DNA of 64,000 bases, from positions 3,224,001 to 3,288,000 of the forward strand of contig SPDT01000002.1 of the NCBI GenBank assembly GCA_008477525.1, written 5' to 3'. This DNA comes from Hypomyces perniciosus. Taxonomy: Eukaryota > Ascomycota > Sordariomycetes > Hypocreales > Hypocreaceae. The notes under the pieces were generated by a model. It saw only the letters and a program-made list of their open reading frames with translations, did no database searches and was not told the origin of the DNA. The number at the start of each line of letters is the position of its first letter. Positions within the stretch are counted from its first letter, which is position 1. Of the stretch, positions 21,835-32,761 are shown one piece after another. The translations under genes were made by a program, and so were the position numbers.

Positions 21835-24800
21835 ATGCCTCCCTCACCATCATACCGTCCGACCCAGCCGCCCGATTCCCTGACGCATGACTCCGACTCC
21901 GACCTCGACCTTGATATCCAGGAGCTTGACCCCATCTCAACACAGCCAACAAGAGGGCTACGGCAGGAATCTCCACCAGCAGAGCGCAAGACATCTAGAA
22001 TAGCCCTGCGGAATTTGCGTATGGGCGGCCTGCGACGCGCTGACAAGCGTGGATACGGGGACCTCGGCCGGAACCGAGACGATTCGGACGAGCACACACA
22101 TGGCTTGCTGGAGGATCCAGATGAGCCCCGGCCACGCTGGTCGGAGGGCAGCGCCAACGGAGATGATGATGCGCCACTACTGGGAGACCAGGGCTCCCGG
22201 AGCCGAAGGTCGTTTGGTTCGGATCGGATGTCGCTTCGTGGCTCCGGTTTTCGATTGCCCAGCTTCATGTCTAGGTCGAAGAAGATGGATGACAAGGAGG
22301 CCGAAGACCAAGAGGGGGGCGATCCATCTTCCTCGAGACTGGTGGCCGTTGGCTCCAACCAGACTACTCGATTCCCGACAAACATCGTCTCCAACGCCAA
22401 GTACACGGCATTAACGTTCCTGCCCATCACCCTGTATAATGAATTCTCGTTTTTCTTCAACATGTACTTTCTCCTTGTCGCCCTGTCACAAGCGATACCC
22501 GCTCTACGAATTGGCTATCTATCGACGTATATTGCGCCGTTGGCGTTTGTTCTTTGCATTACCATGGGGAAAGAAGCATACGATGATATTGAGAGACGGC
22601 GAAGAGATAATGAGGCGAATTCGGAAGAATACAAGGTACTTCAATTTAATGACCCTGCGGCTCGTCCGAGCAACTCAAAGCCACGACGACCGTTGAAATC
22701 AGAAACTCTGAGACGAGGCTCCAAGAAACCAAGGGGCGCGCGACATGATCTGACCGACATTCAAGAGGATGACGAAGATGGGGAACCGACTCAGCCTACT
22801 TCCGTCGTTCAAGAACTAAGTCGCAAGTCAAAAGATCTCCGCGTTGGCGATGTGTTGAAACTCAGCAAAGGCCAGCGGGTGCCAGCAGATGTTGTAATTC
22901 TTCAATGTTACTCTGCAGAAGGATCTCCTACGACCGCTGCTGCTGCTGAGCCCAGGGAGGAAGAAGCATTGCTCGCGTTTGAGGAGAGTGAGCCAAGCTC
23001 AAACTCGAAAGGCAAAGAGCCCGAAACTGAGGTATCGCAAGATGGCGGTAATGGTGGATCTGCCGGCGAAGCCTTTATCAGAACAGACCAGCTGGATGGC
23101 GAGACGGATTGGAAGCTGAGGTTAGCGTCACCCCTAACGCAAAACATCCCCCCGGAGGAATTCGTTCGCCTTCGAATCACCGCCGGCAAGCCAGATAGAA
23201 AAGTCAACGAATTTGTTGGAACAGTAGAACTGTTTCCTACAAGACAAGATGCGACAAGCCAACATGCCATGGTTGAAGGTGGAAGTGAAAGCTCCAAATC
23301 AGCAGCTCTCTCCATCGACAACACGGCCTGGGCCAACACCGTCATTGCGTCACAAGGAACTACTCTCGCGGTCATCTTGTACACTGGTCCGCAAACTCGG
23401 TCTGCCCTATCTACAGCTCCGTCACGCTCAAAAACCGGCTTACTGGAGTACGAGATCAACTCTTTGACAAAAATTCTATGTGCGCTCACGTTGGCTCTGT
23501 CTATTGTGCTGGTCGCCCTGGAGGGCTTCGAGAACAAGGATGGGAACATATGGTACATCAAAATCATGCGATTTTTGGTCCTCTTCTCGACCATTGTGCC
23601 CATCAGCCTGCGAGTTAATCTCGACTTGGGTAAGACTGTCTATTCACGGTTCATTCAACGAGATCCCGGGATTCCAGGGGCTGTCGTGCGCACAAGCACA
23701 ATCCCAGAAGACTTGGGCCGCATTGAATATCTTCTCAGTGACAAGACCGGTACATTGACGCAGAATGACATGGAGATGAAGAAAATCCATGTTGGAACGG
23801 TCTCATATGCCAACGAGGCTATGGATGAAGTGACTTCCTACGTCCGCCAGGCATTTTATGTCCAACCCACAACTGACCCGTCATCACAAAATTCGCTCAT
23901 TACCCCTTCTTCAGCAATGTCGAATACAGTCAATGTCGGGGCCACTCGTACAAGACGAGAGATTGGGTCTCGCGTCCGAGATGTCGTGCTTGCTCTAGCC
24001 TTATGCCACAACGTGACTCCTACTACAGAGGTTGAGGATGGCAAGGAAATCACTTCATACCAAGCCTCCTCGCCTGATGAAATTGCCATTGTCAAGTGGA
24101 CTGAGTCGGTTGGCTTAAAACTATCGTATCGTGACCGAAAGAGCATGGTTCTCGAATCTACGGAGACCGGGAGACCGGTTGTCCGTGTTCGCATCCTAGA
24201 TGTCTTCCCTTTCACGTCCGAAGGCAAGCGAATGGGTATTGTTGTTCACTTCCATGAAACTATCAATATTCGAGATCCGGACCTTTCTAGCGGCGAGATA
24301 TGGTTTTATCAGAAAGGTGCTGATACAGTCATGAGCTCGATTGTTGCTGCCAACGACTGGCTAGACGAAGAGACGGCCAACATGGCGCGTGAGGGTCTTC
24401 GTACTCTTGTCGTCGGTCGAAAAAAGCTCTCATACCAACAATACCAAGAATTTTCTGCCCAGTATCACGAAGCATCTCTCTCAATTGCAGGGCGTGATGC
24501 CGGTATGCAGAGAGTTGTGTCGCACTATCTTGAGGCTGACCTGGAACTTCTTGGTGTAACTGGTGTTGAAGACAAACTTCAAAAGGATGTCAAGCCATCT
24601 CTGGAGCTGCTCCGCAACGCCGGTATCAAGATATGGATGCTGACTGGTGACAAAGTCGAGACGGCAAGGTGTGTGGCTATCAGTTCGAAGTTAGTGGCAC
24701 GGGGGCAGTATATCTATACAGTGGCCAAGCTCACCAAGAAGGACAATGCCCAGGAACACCTAGATTTCCTGCGCAGCAAGACCGATGCCTGCCTTCTCAT

Positions 24801-25862
24801 TGACGGAGAGAGCCTAGCACTGTTCCTCACACATTTCCGCACCGAGTTCATCACCATCGCCGTCCTCTTGCCTACTGTTGTAGCCTGTCGGTGCTCGCCC
24901 ACGCAGAAGGCCGAGGTCGCTAAGCTCATCAGAGAGTACACGAAAAAGCGTGTTTGTTGCATCGGGGATGGTGGCAATGACGTTTCCATGATCCAGGCTG
25001 CTGACGTCGGAGTTGGCATCGTAGGTAAGGAGGGTCGACAAGCTAGTTTGGCAGCCGATTTCTCGATTGAGCAGTTTCACCACTTGGTCAAACTGCTGGT
25101 TTGGCACGGGCGAAACAGCTACAAGCGTAGCGCAAAACTGGCTCAATTTGTCATCCACCGTGGTCTCATCATTGCTGTCTGCCAGACAATGTACAGTATA
25201 GCGCTCAAATTTGAGCCTCAAGGGCTGTACAAGGTTAGTTCAACATTCCATGAATGCCGTGTACTATCCGCTAACAAGTAGCAGGATTGGCTTCTTGTCG
25301 GATATGCCACTGTTTACACAGCAGCTCCCGTCTTATCGTTGGTACTGGACAAGGACGTTGACGAGGACTTGGCAAACCTCTACCCTGAGCTTTACAAGGA
25401 GCTCACGTCGGGTCGCTCTCTATCCTACCGCACATTCTTCGTCTGGGTCCTTGTGTCTATTTACCAGGGAGGCGTGATCCAAGGCCTTTCTCAGATCCTT
25501 ACTGAGGTTGATGGCCACAGGATGGTGGCCGTCAGCTACACAGTATTGGTCTTGAACGAGCTGCTCATGGTTGCAATCGAAATCACGACGTGGCATCCAG
25601 TCATGATACTCAGTATTGTGGGGACCTTTATTTTCTATCTTGGGTCTTTGCCATTCCTTGGTGGCTATTACGACCTCGGATTTTTGATAACTTGGTAAAT
25701 TTGCCTCATGTCTTACTTGTCCTATGGCTGCTAACATTTGTCAGGGGATTCCTTTGGCGGATATTAGCCATCGGGTCCATCTCTCTGATCCCGCCGTACG
25801 CCGGGAAGCTTATTAGAAGAACTATGAAGCCACCCTCATACAGGAAGGTGCAGAATAGGTGA
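21835..25862 (+). CDS. NEO1: P4-type phospholipid flippase, Neo1/ATP9 family
   Basis: Neo1-type P4-ATPases move aminophospholipids to the cytosolic leaflet of Golgi and endosomal membranes and, unlike other P4-ATPases, work without a Cdc50 subunit. Exons 21835-25233, 25285-25694 and 25745-25862 give about 1,308 residues. The first about 180 residues are disordered and arginine-rich. Membrane segments follow at NEFSFFFNMYFLLVALSQ and after. Phosphorylation motif SDKTGTLTQND lies near residue 637, KGAD in the nucleotide-binding domain near 830, and the hinge motif GDGGNDVSMI near 1045. The C-terminal membrane block ends in KLIRRTMKPPSYRKVQNR. The family's actuator-domain region carries a low-complexity acidic insertion (about 360-400). 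Splicing joins GLYK to DWLLVGYAT and ITW to GFLWRIL. Confidence 0.95.
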
Positions 25863-26040
25863 TGTACATGTTTGGCCATGCAGGCGGCGTATCAGCGGTT
25901 GTGGAGTTTTGTGTCTTGCATATGCGACGTATAGATACTGTTTACCATGGGATACAGTTAAAAGACGCATTTGATGATTCTAGACGCATATGATGATCTT
26001 TCTCTTTGCTATGATATGCCAGTTTATTCTATGTGCCGTA

Positions 26041-27336
26041 TTATAGTTTTAGTACAAGCCATTCGTGGGCCAGATGAGGATATTTTCGCTGTAGTTGAGC
26101 AGCCACACCACCAACTGGTGCTTGAATCTGCTGTCCGCCGAACCAGTCCTTGGGCCCAGCATAGTGTCTAATAAAGCCATCCGGACCGGAGACGACGAAC
26201 AGATTCTTACCGGGAGTGGCGCATTCGCAGGTCGCTGTCTCGAGCGTCTCGAACTCGGGGGCCTTCTCAAGCACTTTCGGGTCATGGAGACGACAGCCAC
26301 GATCGGTGACAACAGGGCTCTTTGCCGATGTCGAGAGGATGGCGTTCTGAAGATCCGCCTCTTGGAAGTATGTCCGCTCCTCATCGATGGCGACTCGTAT
26401 CCTCAGCCTGTCGCCGTATTTTTCCTTCATCTCTGTAAGTTGACGCGCCACAGGACTCGGAGCCTCGAGCCCGGGATGTATATCCACCACTCTATTCTTG
26501 CTCCAAAAGTTCCACCAAGACTTCGCAACAGGTTCAACAGCCTGTAGTTCTTCCCTCTTCCGCACAGCCCATAACAAAGTTACCCTCGTATTCGCATCAC
26601 GACTCTCGTCCAACACTGCCTTCGCAACTTGCATGCCTGGCGCAATTCCCGTTCCACCGGCCAGAAACACAACGCTGTTGCATTTACCAAGTCTCTTCGT
26701 CACGTCAAAGCCTGCGTGCGGTCCTCTCAGCCAGACGTCCTGTCCGATGCCAAGACGGCTCAAATACGTGGACATTTCACCACCGCCAACGGCTCGGATA
26801 TAGAACCTCAGAGTGCCGTCTGCAGGATCTTCGCCGTCTTGTGGAGGGAGTGGTGTGTAGTGGCGAGCGATCTGGACTTGGGGATGTTTGAACTCGACGC
26901 ACCAGAGGGGGTGGCGCCATGTTGATGTTCCGGGGAGGAGATATAGAGGGGATGGGTTGGGGTGGTGAGGTGAGATGGTGAATATGAAGGAGCCTGGGGA
27001 GATGGCTTCGCGGGAGGTGATGGTGTACGGGACAAAGGTTTCGTTGTTGAGAAGCGTGTGTTTAGAGGGCGGCGTGGAGAGGTAGTAGACTGAGCTACCG
27101 AGGACGATTCCGATAATGAGGAGAGGGAGTGTCCTGGATCGCTTAGGTGGTAGTGGTGTGGCTTGAGTTGAGTGAGGTCGAGAGCATTGTCTTAGTCTTG
27201 AAGGCGATGAGATGCTGGTCGCGATGATTTGGTTGATATGTCGGTTTCTCCCATGGCGCAAACAACGCAGCCCTCGCCCAAGGAAAATTTCCCCAGGACC
27301 CATCTTCAAGATATGAACCAGTTTCGAAGCCAACAC
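26041..27336 (-). CDS. CYC2: Mitochondrial cytochrome c import factor Cyc2 (FAD-binding)
   Basis: Cyc2 is an inner-membrane flavoprotein facing the intermembrane space that supports haem reduction and attachment to cytochrome c. The protein is 431 residues without introns. The N-terminus is basic and lacks acids (a mitochondrial targeting type), followed by a single hydrophobic segment LPLLIIGIVLGSSVYYLS (about 70-87). Next is an FNR-type FAD domain with RHYTPL (about 160) and a nucleotide-binding domain starting at LAGGTGIAPGMQVAKAV, ending in VVSGPDGFIRHYAGPKDW. The order of domains and the membrane anchor fit Cyc2 better than cytochrome b5 reductase, but the two are related. It is convergent with NEO1, with 178 bp between 3' ends. 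Confidence 0.85.
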   Translation of the reverse strand: MLASKLVHILKMGPGEIFLGRGLRCLRHGRNRHINQIIATSISSPSRLRQCSRPHSTQATPLPPKRSRTLPLLIIGIVLGSSVYYLSTPPSKHTLLNNETFVPYTITSREAISPGSFIFTISPHHPNPSPLYLLPGTSTWRHPLWCVEFKHPQVQIARHYTPLPPQDGEDPADGTLRFYIRAVGGGEMSTYLSRLGIGQDVWLRGPHAGFDVTKRLGKCNSVVFLAGGTGIAPGMQVAKAVLDESRDANTRVTLLWAVRKREELQAVEPVAKSWWNFWSKNRVVDIHPGLEAPSPVARQLTEMKEKYGDRLRIRVAIDEERTYFQEADLQNAILSTSAKSPVVTDRGCRLHDPKVLEKAPEFETLETATCECATPGKNLFVVSGPDGFIRHYAGPKDWFGGQQIQAPVGGVAAQLQRKYPHLAHEWLVLKL

Positions 27337-27981
27337 TGTTTCCAGCTCAGTTCGATTATCGAATGGCTTCTAAATGATTGGTGATCAAAATTTTATAGAT
27401 GATACCCCAAATGTCACTCCAACGGCGACATTTGTATGACTAATCAAAGGAGAGGACGGATCTATACGAAAAGAGTAAGCCGTCACAAAGCTTCAAAGCC
27501 TCAATGAAAGCAACATGATCATACCATGTATATATATTTTTCGTATGATCTTCACCAGCCAAGACGCACGAGAACGAGAACCGCATACATCCAAAATGTA
27601 AAGTCACATGCTCTATGAGATGGATAAAGCTTCCCCTCCGTTCCCCCTCCTCCTCTTCCTTTTCTTCTCTCTCCTCCATTCCTTATTACTAGATCCTCTA
27701 AGATCGTATAACTTGGTAGTTCGATTTGCCAGTGTCACATTCTAAACCCGGGAGGTTTTGTGGCCTGCAGGTTTCTTCAAATCGGCGCCTTTTACTGTGC
27801 TTAAGTCGGCTCTCAACTGATGCTGATCCGAAGGAATTTGCATGCTACAAATCCCGGGGCTTACAATTCGATCCTGGCAAATCGGATCAGTTGGTTCTAC
27901 GATCTCAGAGGATCTAACGCATCAAAGCTTGAGTGAAACAATACGGGAGGTATTCTTATTTACTACCCTTATTCGGTTTTT
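27337..27981. other. Intergenic region upstream of CYC2
   Basis: This 645 bp gap has a long pyrimidine tract near 27637-27680 (CYC2 promoter side). At 27785-27795 there is a GCCTTTTAC string resembling U5 snRNA loop I, which I examined and rejected. No gene is called. Confidence 0.45.
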
Positions 27982-28518
27982 CTAACTGATAGAAATTTCC
28001 AGACTATTCGACGTGTACTCTCCCGTAAACTCATCAGGGTTAGATCCCGAATTCTGTAAGTCCGACTGACTGATCTCCTCCTTCGAGCGCTTCCATACTG
28101 ACATCCATTGCCCACTCAGCTTCACAGTCGCCTTGCTTCCCAGCTTGTCCAAAGGAACCGGGGGATCCTTTAGAACAATATCACTCCTCTCACTCGCTCC
28201 CGCAGCGATGGTGACGAGACACTCTTCTGGTGGTGGCCATAGCCTTTTAATCACGATTTTGGGAAGGTCCAACGGCTCTGTCTGACCAGCTGGTGTAATG
28301 GACAGCTGTCCCAGTTGCAAGGCGAGCGGCTCTAATGGTGAATTGTATGTCACAACAGTGACAGGATATGGGTTGTTGTTCTGGACGGTTACGGTGATTG
28401 TAGGTGGCGAGGTGCTGGCTTGGTCGAGGGAGACATGTAGACCCGAGATTGGGTTGGATTCCGCTAATCCTAGGCCTGACATGGTGAAGACAGTGGCCAG
28501 GAGATTCAATAAACGCAT
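27982..28518 (-). CDS. Small predicted secreted protein, function unknown
   Basis: From the ATG at 28518 the protein is 178 residues with a typical signal peptide (MRLLNLLATVFTMSGLGLA, about residues 1-20). A more upstream ATG at 28602 would put 28 polar residues before it, so I prefer the inner start. The mature part begins with a beta-rich block: TITVTVQNNNPYPVTVV, LEPLALQLGQLSITPAG and KIVIKRLWPPPEECLVTI. It then has VPLDKLGSKATVKLSGQW. The alternation of short strands and the phrase about NPYPVTV suggest an immunoglobulin-like fold similar to protease pro-regions of the deuterolysin type, but there is no catalytic domain. I do not recognise a function. There are no cysteine pairs typical of effectors. 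Confidence 0.65.
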   Translation of the reverse strand: MRLLNLLATVFTMSGLGLAESNPISGLHVSLDQASTSPPTITVTVQNNNPYPVTVVTYNSPLEPLALQLGQLSITPAGQTEPLDLPKIVIKRLWPPPEECLVTIAAGASERSDIVLKDPPVPLDKLGSKATVKLSGQWMSVWKRSKEEISQSDLQNSGSNPDEFTGEYTSNSLEISIS

Positions 28519-28871
28519 TGAAGTATTGACAGAGATATTTGGTGGTTTGGCATAGACTTGAGGCGTAGTGTCTGGTGAACATGCCGGAGAGTTTGCATCC
28601 ACCTTTGTGTTACAATAAATAGGACAGACGGCTTAGTCAACCCGCCCAATATCCTTTAGGTTGTGATTCACTTTTAGGCTTCTCTTTGGTCATAATCCCT
28701 GCAAGTGACCTCCATTATCACAACTCAAGGGATGGAGCCACGTCATCGCATAATACCTTGCCATACCCTATTCTATGTATTATTATGTACATTTATGTGT
28801 CTACTTCGTATGCCGAGATGTCAATGTAGTTCTATGTACTCCGTATCATCAAGTTGCCCTTATTCGTTTCG

Positions 28872-30031
28872 TCATAACCGCAGTATCCTCCTTCGAGCAT
28901 CAATACCTCCTCGAAACATATCCGCCACCACATTCCCTCCCAAAACCGTCTCCTTCACAATACCCTCTACATGCTTCGGCTCTACCCTGCCATACCAGAT
29001 CCCATGTCCTGCCAGCGGATGTGTCTTGCCCTCAACGCCGAATCCCGGGGGTATATAAACAATAACATTACCCGCAAACTTATGCCCTCCAATGTGACTT
29101 ATCAAGCCTACCCTCGCGGTCTTCTTCGCCTCTGCCACATCCCCTTCAATCCTCTCCGCCTCGTTGAAATCACCAATCTGAACCGGCCCCTGAGCAATAT
29201 CAAAGCCCACACGGCCCAGTTTCTCCTCAAACTCATCCCGCAACACAGATCCCATAATACCACACCTAGCATCTCTGCCCCCATGGCCACATATTAACAC
29301 CAGCACATCCGTCACATCCCTCACGCCCAGGAGCAAATTCTGATATGCGTCTTTCCTTGTAAGTCTATCCCGATGCACAGGCGACAACCCATCATGTGCC
29401 GAGTGCAGTTTCTCAGGGAGTAAATAGCCCTTCGCCAACGCCTGCACACTGTCGAACGACACGCGCGGTAAAAACGGGACGTATTTAAAGCTCGGTAGGA
29501 GATAGGCAGACGTAGACTGGACTTCTTTTCTCGGCGGTATGGAGCTCGGGAACGAAGCGTTCAAGACGGAGATGTTATGAAAAGGCTGTTTGGTCCCAAT
29601 TATCAGCTCTCCAACTCCAATAGCAGCCTTGAGCAGGGTATACTCACATCCGTATACATGCCTCCCCTCCCAAACAACTCCTTCAAATCCGCCGCCAAGT
29701 TGTCCCCACCATTCTCATCCTCAATCCTCGACGTCCAGTCATCTTGCCCCGTGCACACGAGCACATGCTCCGCATAGCCCGATATCACTCCATTCAACGG
29801 ACTCGTCGCGTCGATATCCAATCCCTCGGGCATCGTCGGCGTCGCAGCGCATCCGCACGTCGGCGAGGGACATGTGGGCACTGTGGAAAACGGAGGCGGC
29901 TTAGTAGAGGCAAAGGTCCTTCGATTGAGACGCGCTGGTGAGGAGGAGGAGGAGGAGGAGGAGGAGACTACTGATAATAATTGGTGCCGCAGAAGCCTCG
30001 TCGGCGTCTGGAGAGACATGCGCAACGACAT
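28872..30031 (-). CDS. AIM32: Aim32-like mitochondrial thioredoxin-fold [2Fe-2S] protein
   Basis: Aim32 is a mitochondrial thioredoxin-like ferredoxin reported in yeast to affect redox quality control in the matrix and intermembrane space. Two exons, 30031-29644 and 29584-28872, give about 366 residues. The consensus-looking donor at 29647 breaks the frame; the neighbouring GTATAC donor at 29643 with acceptor AACAG restores it, giving YTDVTFHNISVLNASFPSS. The N-terminus from MSLRMSL is serine/arginine-rich, a mitochondrial targeting type with a run of nine serines; an upstream in-frame ATG at 30100 is possible. The C-terminal domain shows the cluster ligands C-x8-C (CGHGGRDARC) and H-x3-H (HIGGH), followed by KFAGNVIVYIPPG. 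Confidence 0.85.
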
Positions 30032-30446
30032 GCTGGCGGGTAATGAAGGAGAGAAACGCCAATGTCCGGCATATTGGCTGTCTGGAGATTTAGTACCCAA
30101 AACCTAGCCTCGGAGACCGAGATGCTATTATGGACAGCTTACGGAGCGCATATGACGAAATTCTCCACTATTCGGAACGGCCCCATAGTAAATACCCCGT
30201 AGTCAAGTCCGATGGCATTGAAGACATTAACAGTAAAGTAAAGTGAATCAATATAAAAATATGAGACCATTGAATCGCTACCACTGTACCTGTACCTCTA
30301 TGAAATATACGAAAATGAATGTCCCTCCTCTATACATGTCTGACAAACTCCGCTTACGTTTCGCTGCAGTCTTATTGATTACCCAAGTTCCTCCGCTCCC
30401 AACCATACCCCAAACACCAATACCCCCATACTCACCAATCCGTCTC
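30032..30446. other. Intergenic region AIM32 / AVT transporter
   Basis: This 415 bp gap lies between the AIM32 start and the transporter's 3' end. It is AT-rich, and I see nothing beyond likely promoter and UTR. Confidence 0.4.
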
Positions 30447-32761
30447 CTAGTCATGTCCCCTGCGATCGCAGTAGCCAGGAAGCTTAGGCGCAGAGTTGGC
30501 CCAGCTCATGATGGTCAAGCTGGTCGTGTAGGCCATCGCGATAAGGCCAAAGACGCAGAGTGCAATGTCCGACCACCTCCAGAACCTGTTCCGGGCCACG
30601 GCCTTGAAGTGCAACAGGGGCTGTATCACGTTAGCAAATGTCTATATCACAGGGGTTTGGGGCGTCTTACGGGATAGATGTAAACTAGTGGGATACAGGC
30701 GAAGTTGCCCACCAGTGCCACGAACTTGTCGAGGTTGTCGGCTCCTCCCCAGGCAATGGCAGCGCACAGCATGACCACGAAGAATCTAAACACATTCTTC
30801 TGCCATTTGATCCAGGGATTGTATTTACCGCTCCTCGTGAACAACTCCGTCTCCGCAATACGGATAGCGGGGAAGATTTGCAGGGGGGTCGAGAGTAGGA
30901 TAGCAATTGAGTAGAGCAGTTGCACGCCATTGACGAGGCGGTTATCCTGGGGCAAATTGAGGAGCACCACTGTCTCCGTCTTGGATCCGTAGGCAGCATA
31001 TGAAATAGCGCCCATGACTGTGAAAAGCACAGTGATGATGATCATCACAAGGAACATGACCTTGGGAAACTTCTCTGGATGCTTCATCGACTCCTGGATA
31101 GGAATGATGAGACCGATGCCTTCAAAAGTGAAGATGGCCGTGCCAATGAAGAGGGTCCAGTCTCGCTGGTTGAACATGATGATGTCGGCAAAACCCTCGG
31201 CGGAGAGCGTCAAGATATCGTAGTAGAAAAGATAGGCGAGACCGATCAGGATAAAGGCGTCGGCAATGAGCGCCGTGAATCCCAGCTTGCCAATGTCCCG
31301 CAGTAGAGAAAACGGTAGGAAAATGACCATTTGCATGAGAATGAGAACGGGGATGCTGATTGAAGTCTGGCAGTTGGTCACCGCCCTGATGAAAGCTTGC
31401 AGGTTCTCCGAGGTGAAGACAATGTAAGCGGCAACGAATCCAATCTGACTGAGAACAATGGACGCCAGAATGATAGCCCGCATCCACTTGCCATAGAGAA
31501 TGCCACCCATATCACCAAACGAGCCCTCGACCTTGAGACGGGTCGAAACCAAGAGTACAAAGCAATAGTAACTCAATGCGGCAACTCCAAGAAGCACCAG
31601 GTTGCTAAAAAGCATACCACCGTTAAGATAGGCACGTGGCAAGAACAAGACACCCGTACCAACGAAGGACTTGAGGAGCAGCAACGCCGCATTTGTAGGG
31701 CTATTCTGGCCACTTCCACCGCGGGCCTTTCTCTTGCGCTTCTTTTTTGACGGCCCCAGCAACGCGCTGTCTTCCATTGGCTCGTCTCGCTCATCTTGTT
31801 CATCATCCTCACCCGATTGGAAGTATTCGTTCGGTCCAAGGGCCTCGTCGTCTTCCTCAAGCTCTTCGCCAGCAAAGTGGCCATAGATGGACAGGAATTC
31901 GAGGAAGCTGGATGTGAAAAGCGGCCGCTGGTTTCCGCCTGGGGATAGAGTGCCACCCTCGCCATTCTCCTGATCAGAAGGGCTGAGCACCGTCCTGCGT
32001 AGATGATTCCTTCGGAATCCACCGGGTACTTTGATTGAGTTGATGTCAAGGAGGTCTTCTTCCGGCTCTGGCCTTGCGTGGTCGAAACTCTTGCTGCGCT
32101 GCATCCTCGTTCTGGCCTCGGCCTGTTCCGTCCATTTGTAGATACCGCGGGTTACATCTCCTCCCTGCAAACGCAGACTAGAGAATTCATCTTCATTCAG
32201 GCCAGACGTGCCAATGTCGGCAGGCTGCTTACCCTTGACGGTGCCCATGACAGACGACTCTTCCGACGGCGAATTCTCGGCCTCGCTTGGTTGGACCAAA
32301 TGTCTCTTGACAATCTCAGGGTCCTCGTAAGGGCCGGCGCTTTCTGGTCCAAAGCGAGACCTCGAATCGAAGGAGCCATAGTTTGTCGGCGTAGCAGATC
32401 GGCCAACCAGAGGCGGCGAGGCAGACCTTATCGGCGGCGTGCTCACGCGGACTGGGGGAGTACCATATCGTGGTGGTGTCTGGCCGAGTGAGTTTGAAAG
32501 GGCGGCCGCCAGGGCAGAAACTCCAGGGCCTTGAGCAAACGCCTGGCCTTCAGCGAGAAGCGCAGTGGCATGATCGGGCGTGCCGAAACCTGGACGAGGC
32601 GACCCTGCCCTAACGGGCGGGGTGCCAGGCCGAACAGGTTCAGCGAGACGTGCAGTCGCTTCGTCTCGTGCAGGCGAGGATGAGTATGGCCGCAGCAGCG
32701 CGGCGTTCGGCGAGGAGGACATGGGCACGGGAGCCAGCGTGTTTCTCGATGGCGACGTCAT
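30447..32761 (-). CDS. Vacuolar amino acid exporter, Avt3/Avt4-type (AAAP family)
   Basis: AVT3/AVT4-type carriers move neutral or basic amino acids out of the vacuole. The ATG at 32761 starts MTSPSRNTLAPVP; an upstream in-frame ATG at 32845 is less likely because it lies in leader-like sequence. Exons 32761-30671 and 30620-30447 give 754 residues. The first about 350 residues are a cytosolic disordered tail with PPRYGTPPVR-type repeats, phosphosite-like SP/TP motifs and an acidic DEQDERDEPMED stretch, as in Avt4. The membrane domain begins at NAALLLLKSFVGTGVLFLPRA (about 355), the AAAP signature, with about ten or eleven helices. The second exon supplies the last helix (WSDIALCVFGLIAMAYTTSL) and joins YIYP to PLLHFKAVARNRF. 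Confidence 0.9.

Noticed and set aside
27785..27795. GCCTTTTAC string like the U5 snRNA loop I
   Set aside because: The flanks do not form the loop I stem, and there is no Sm site (AATTTTTG) at the expected distance.
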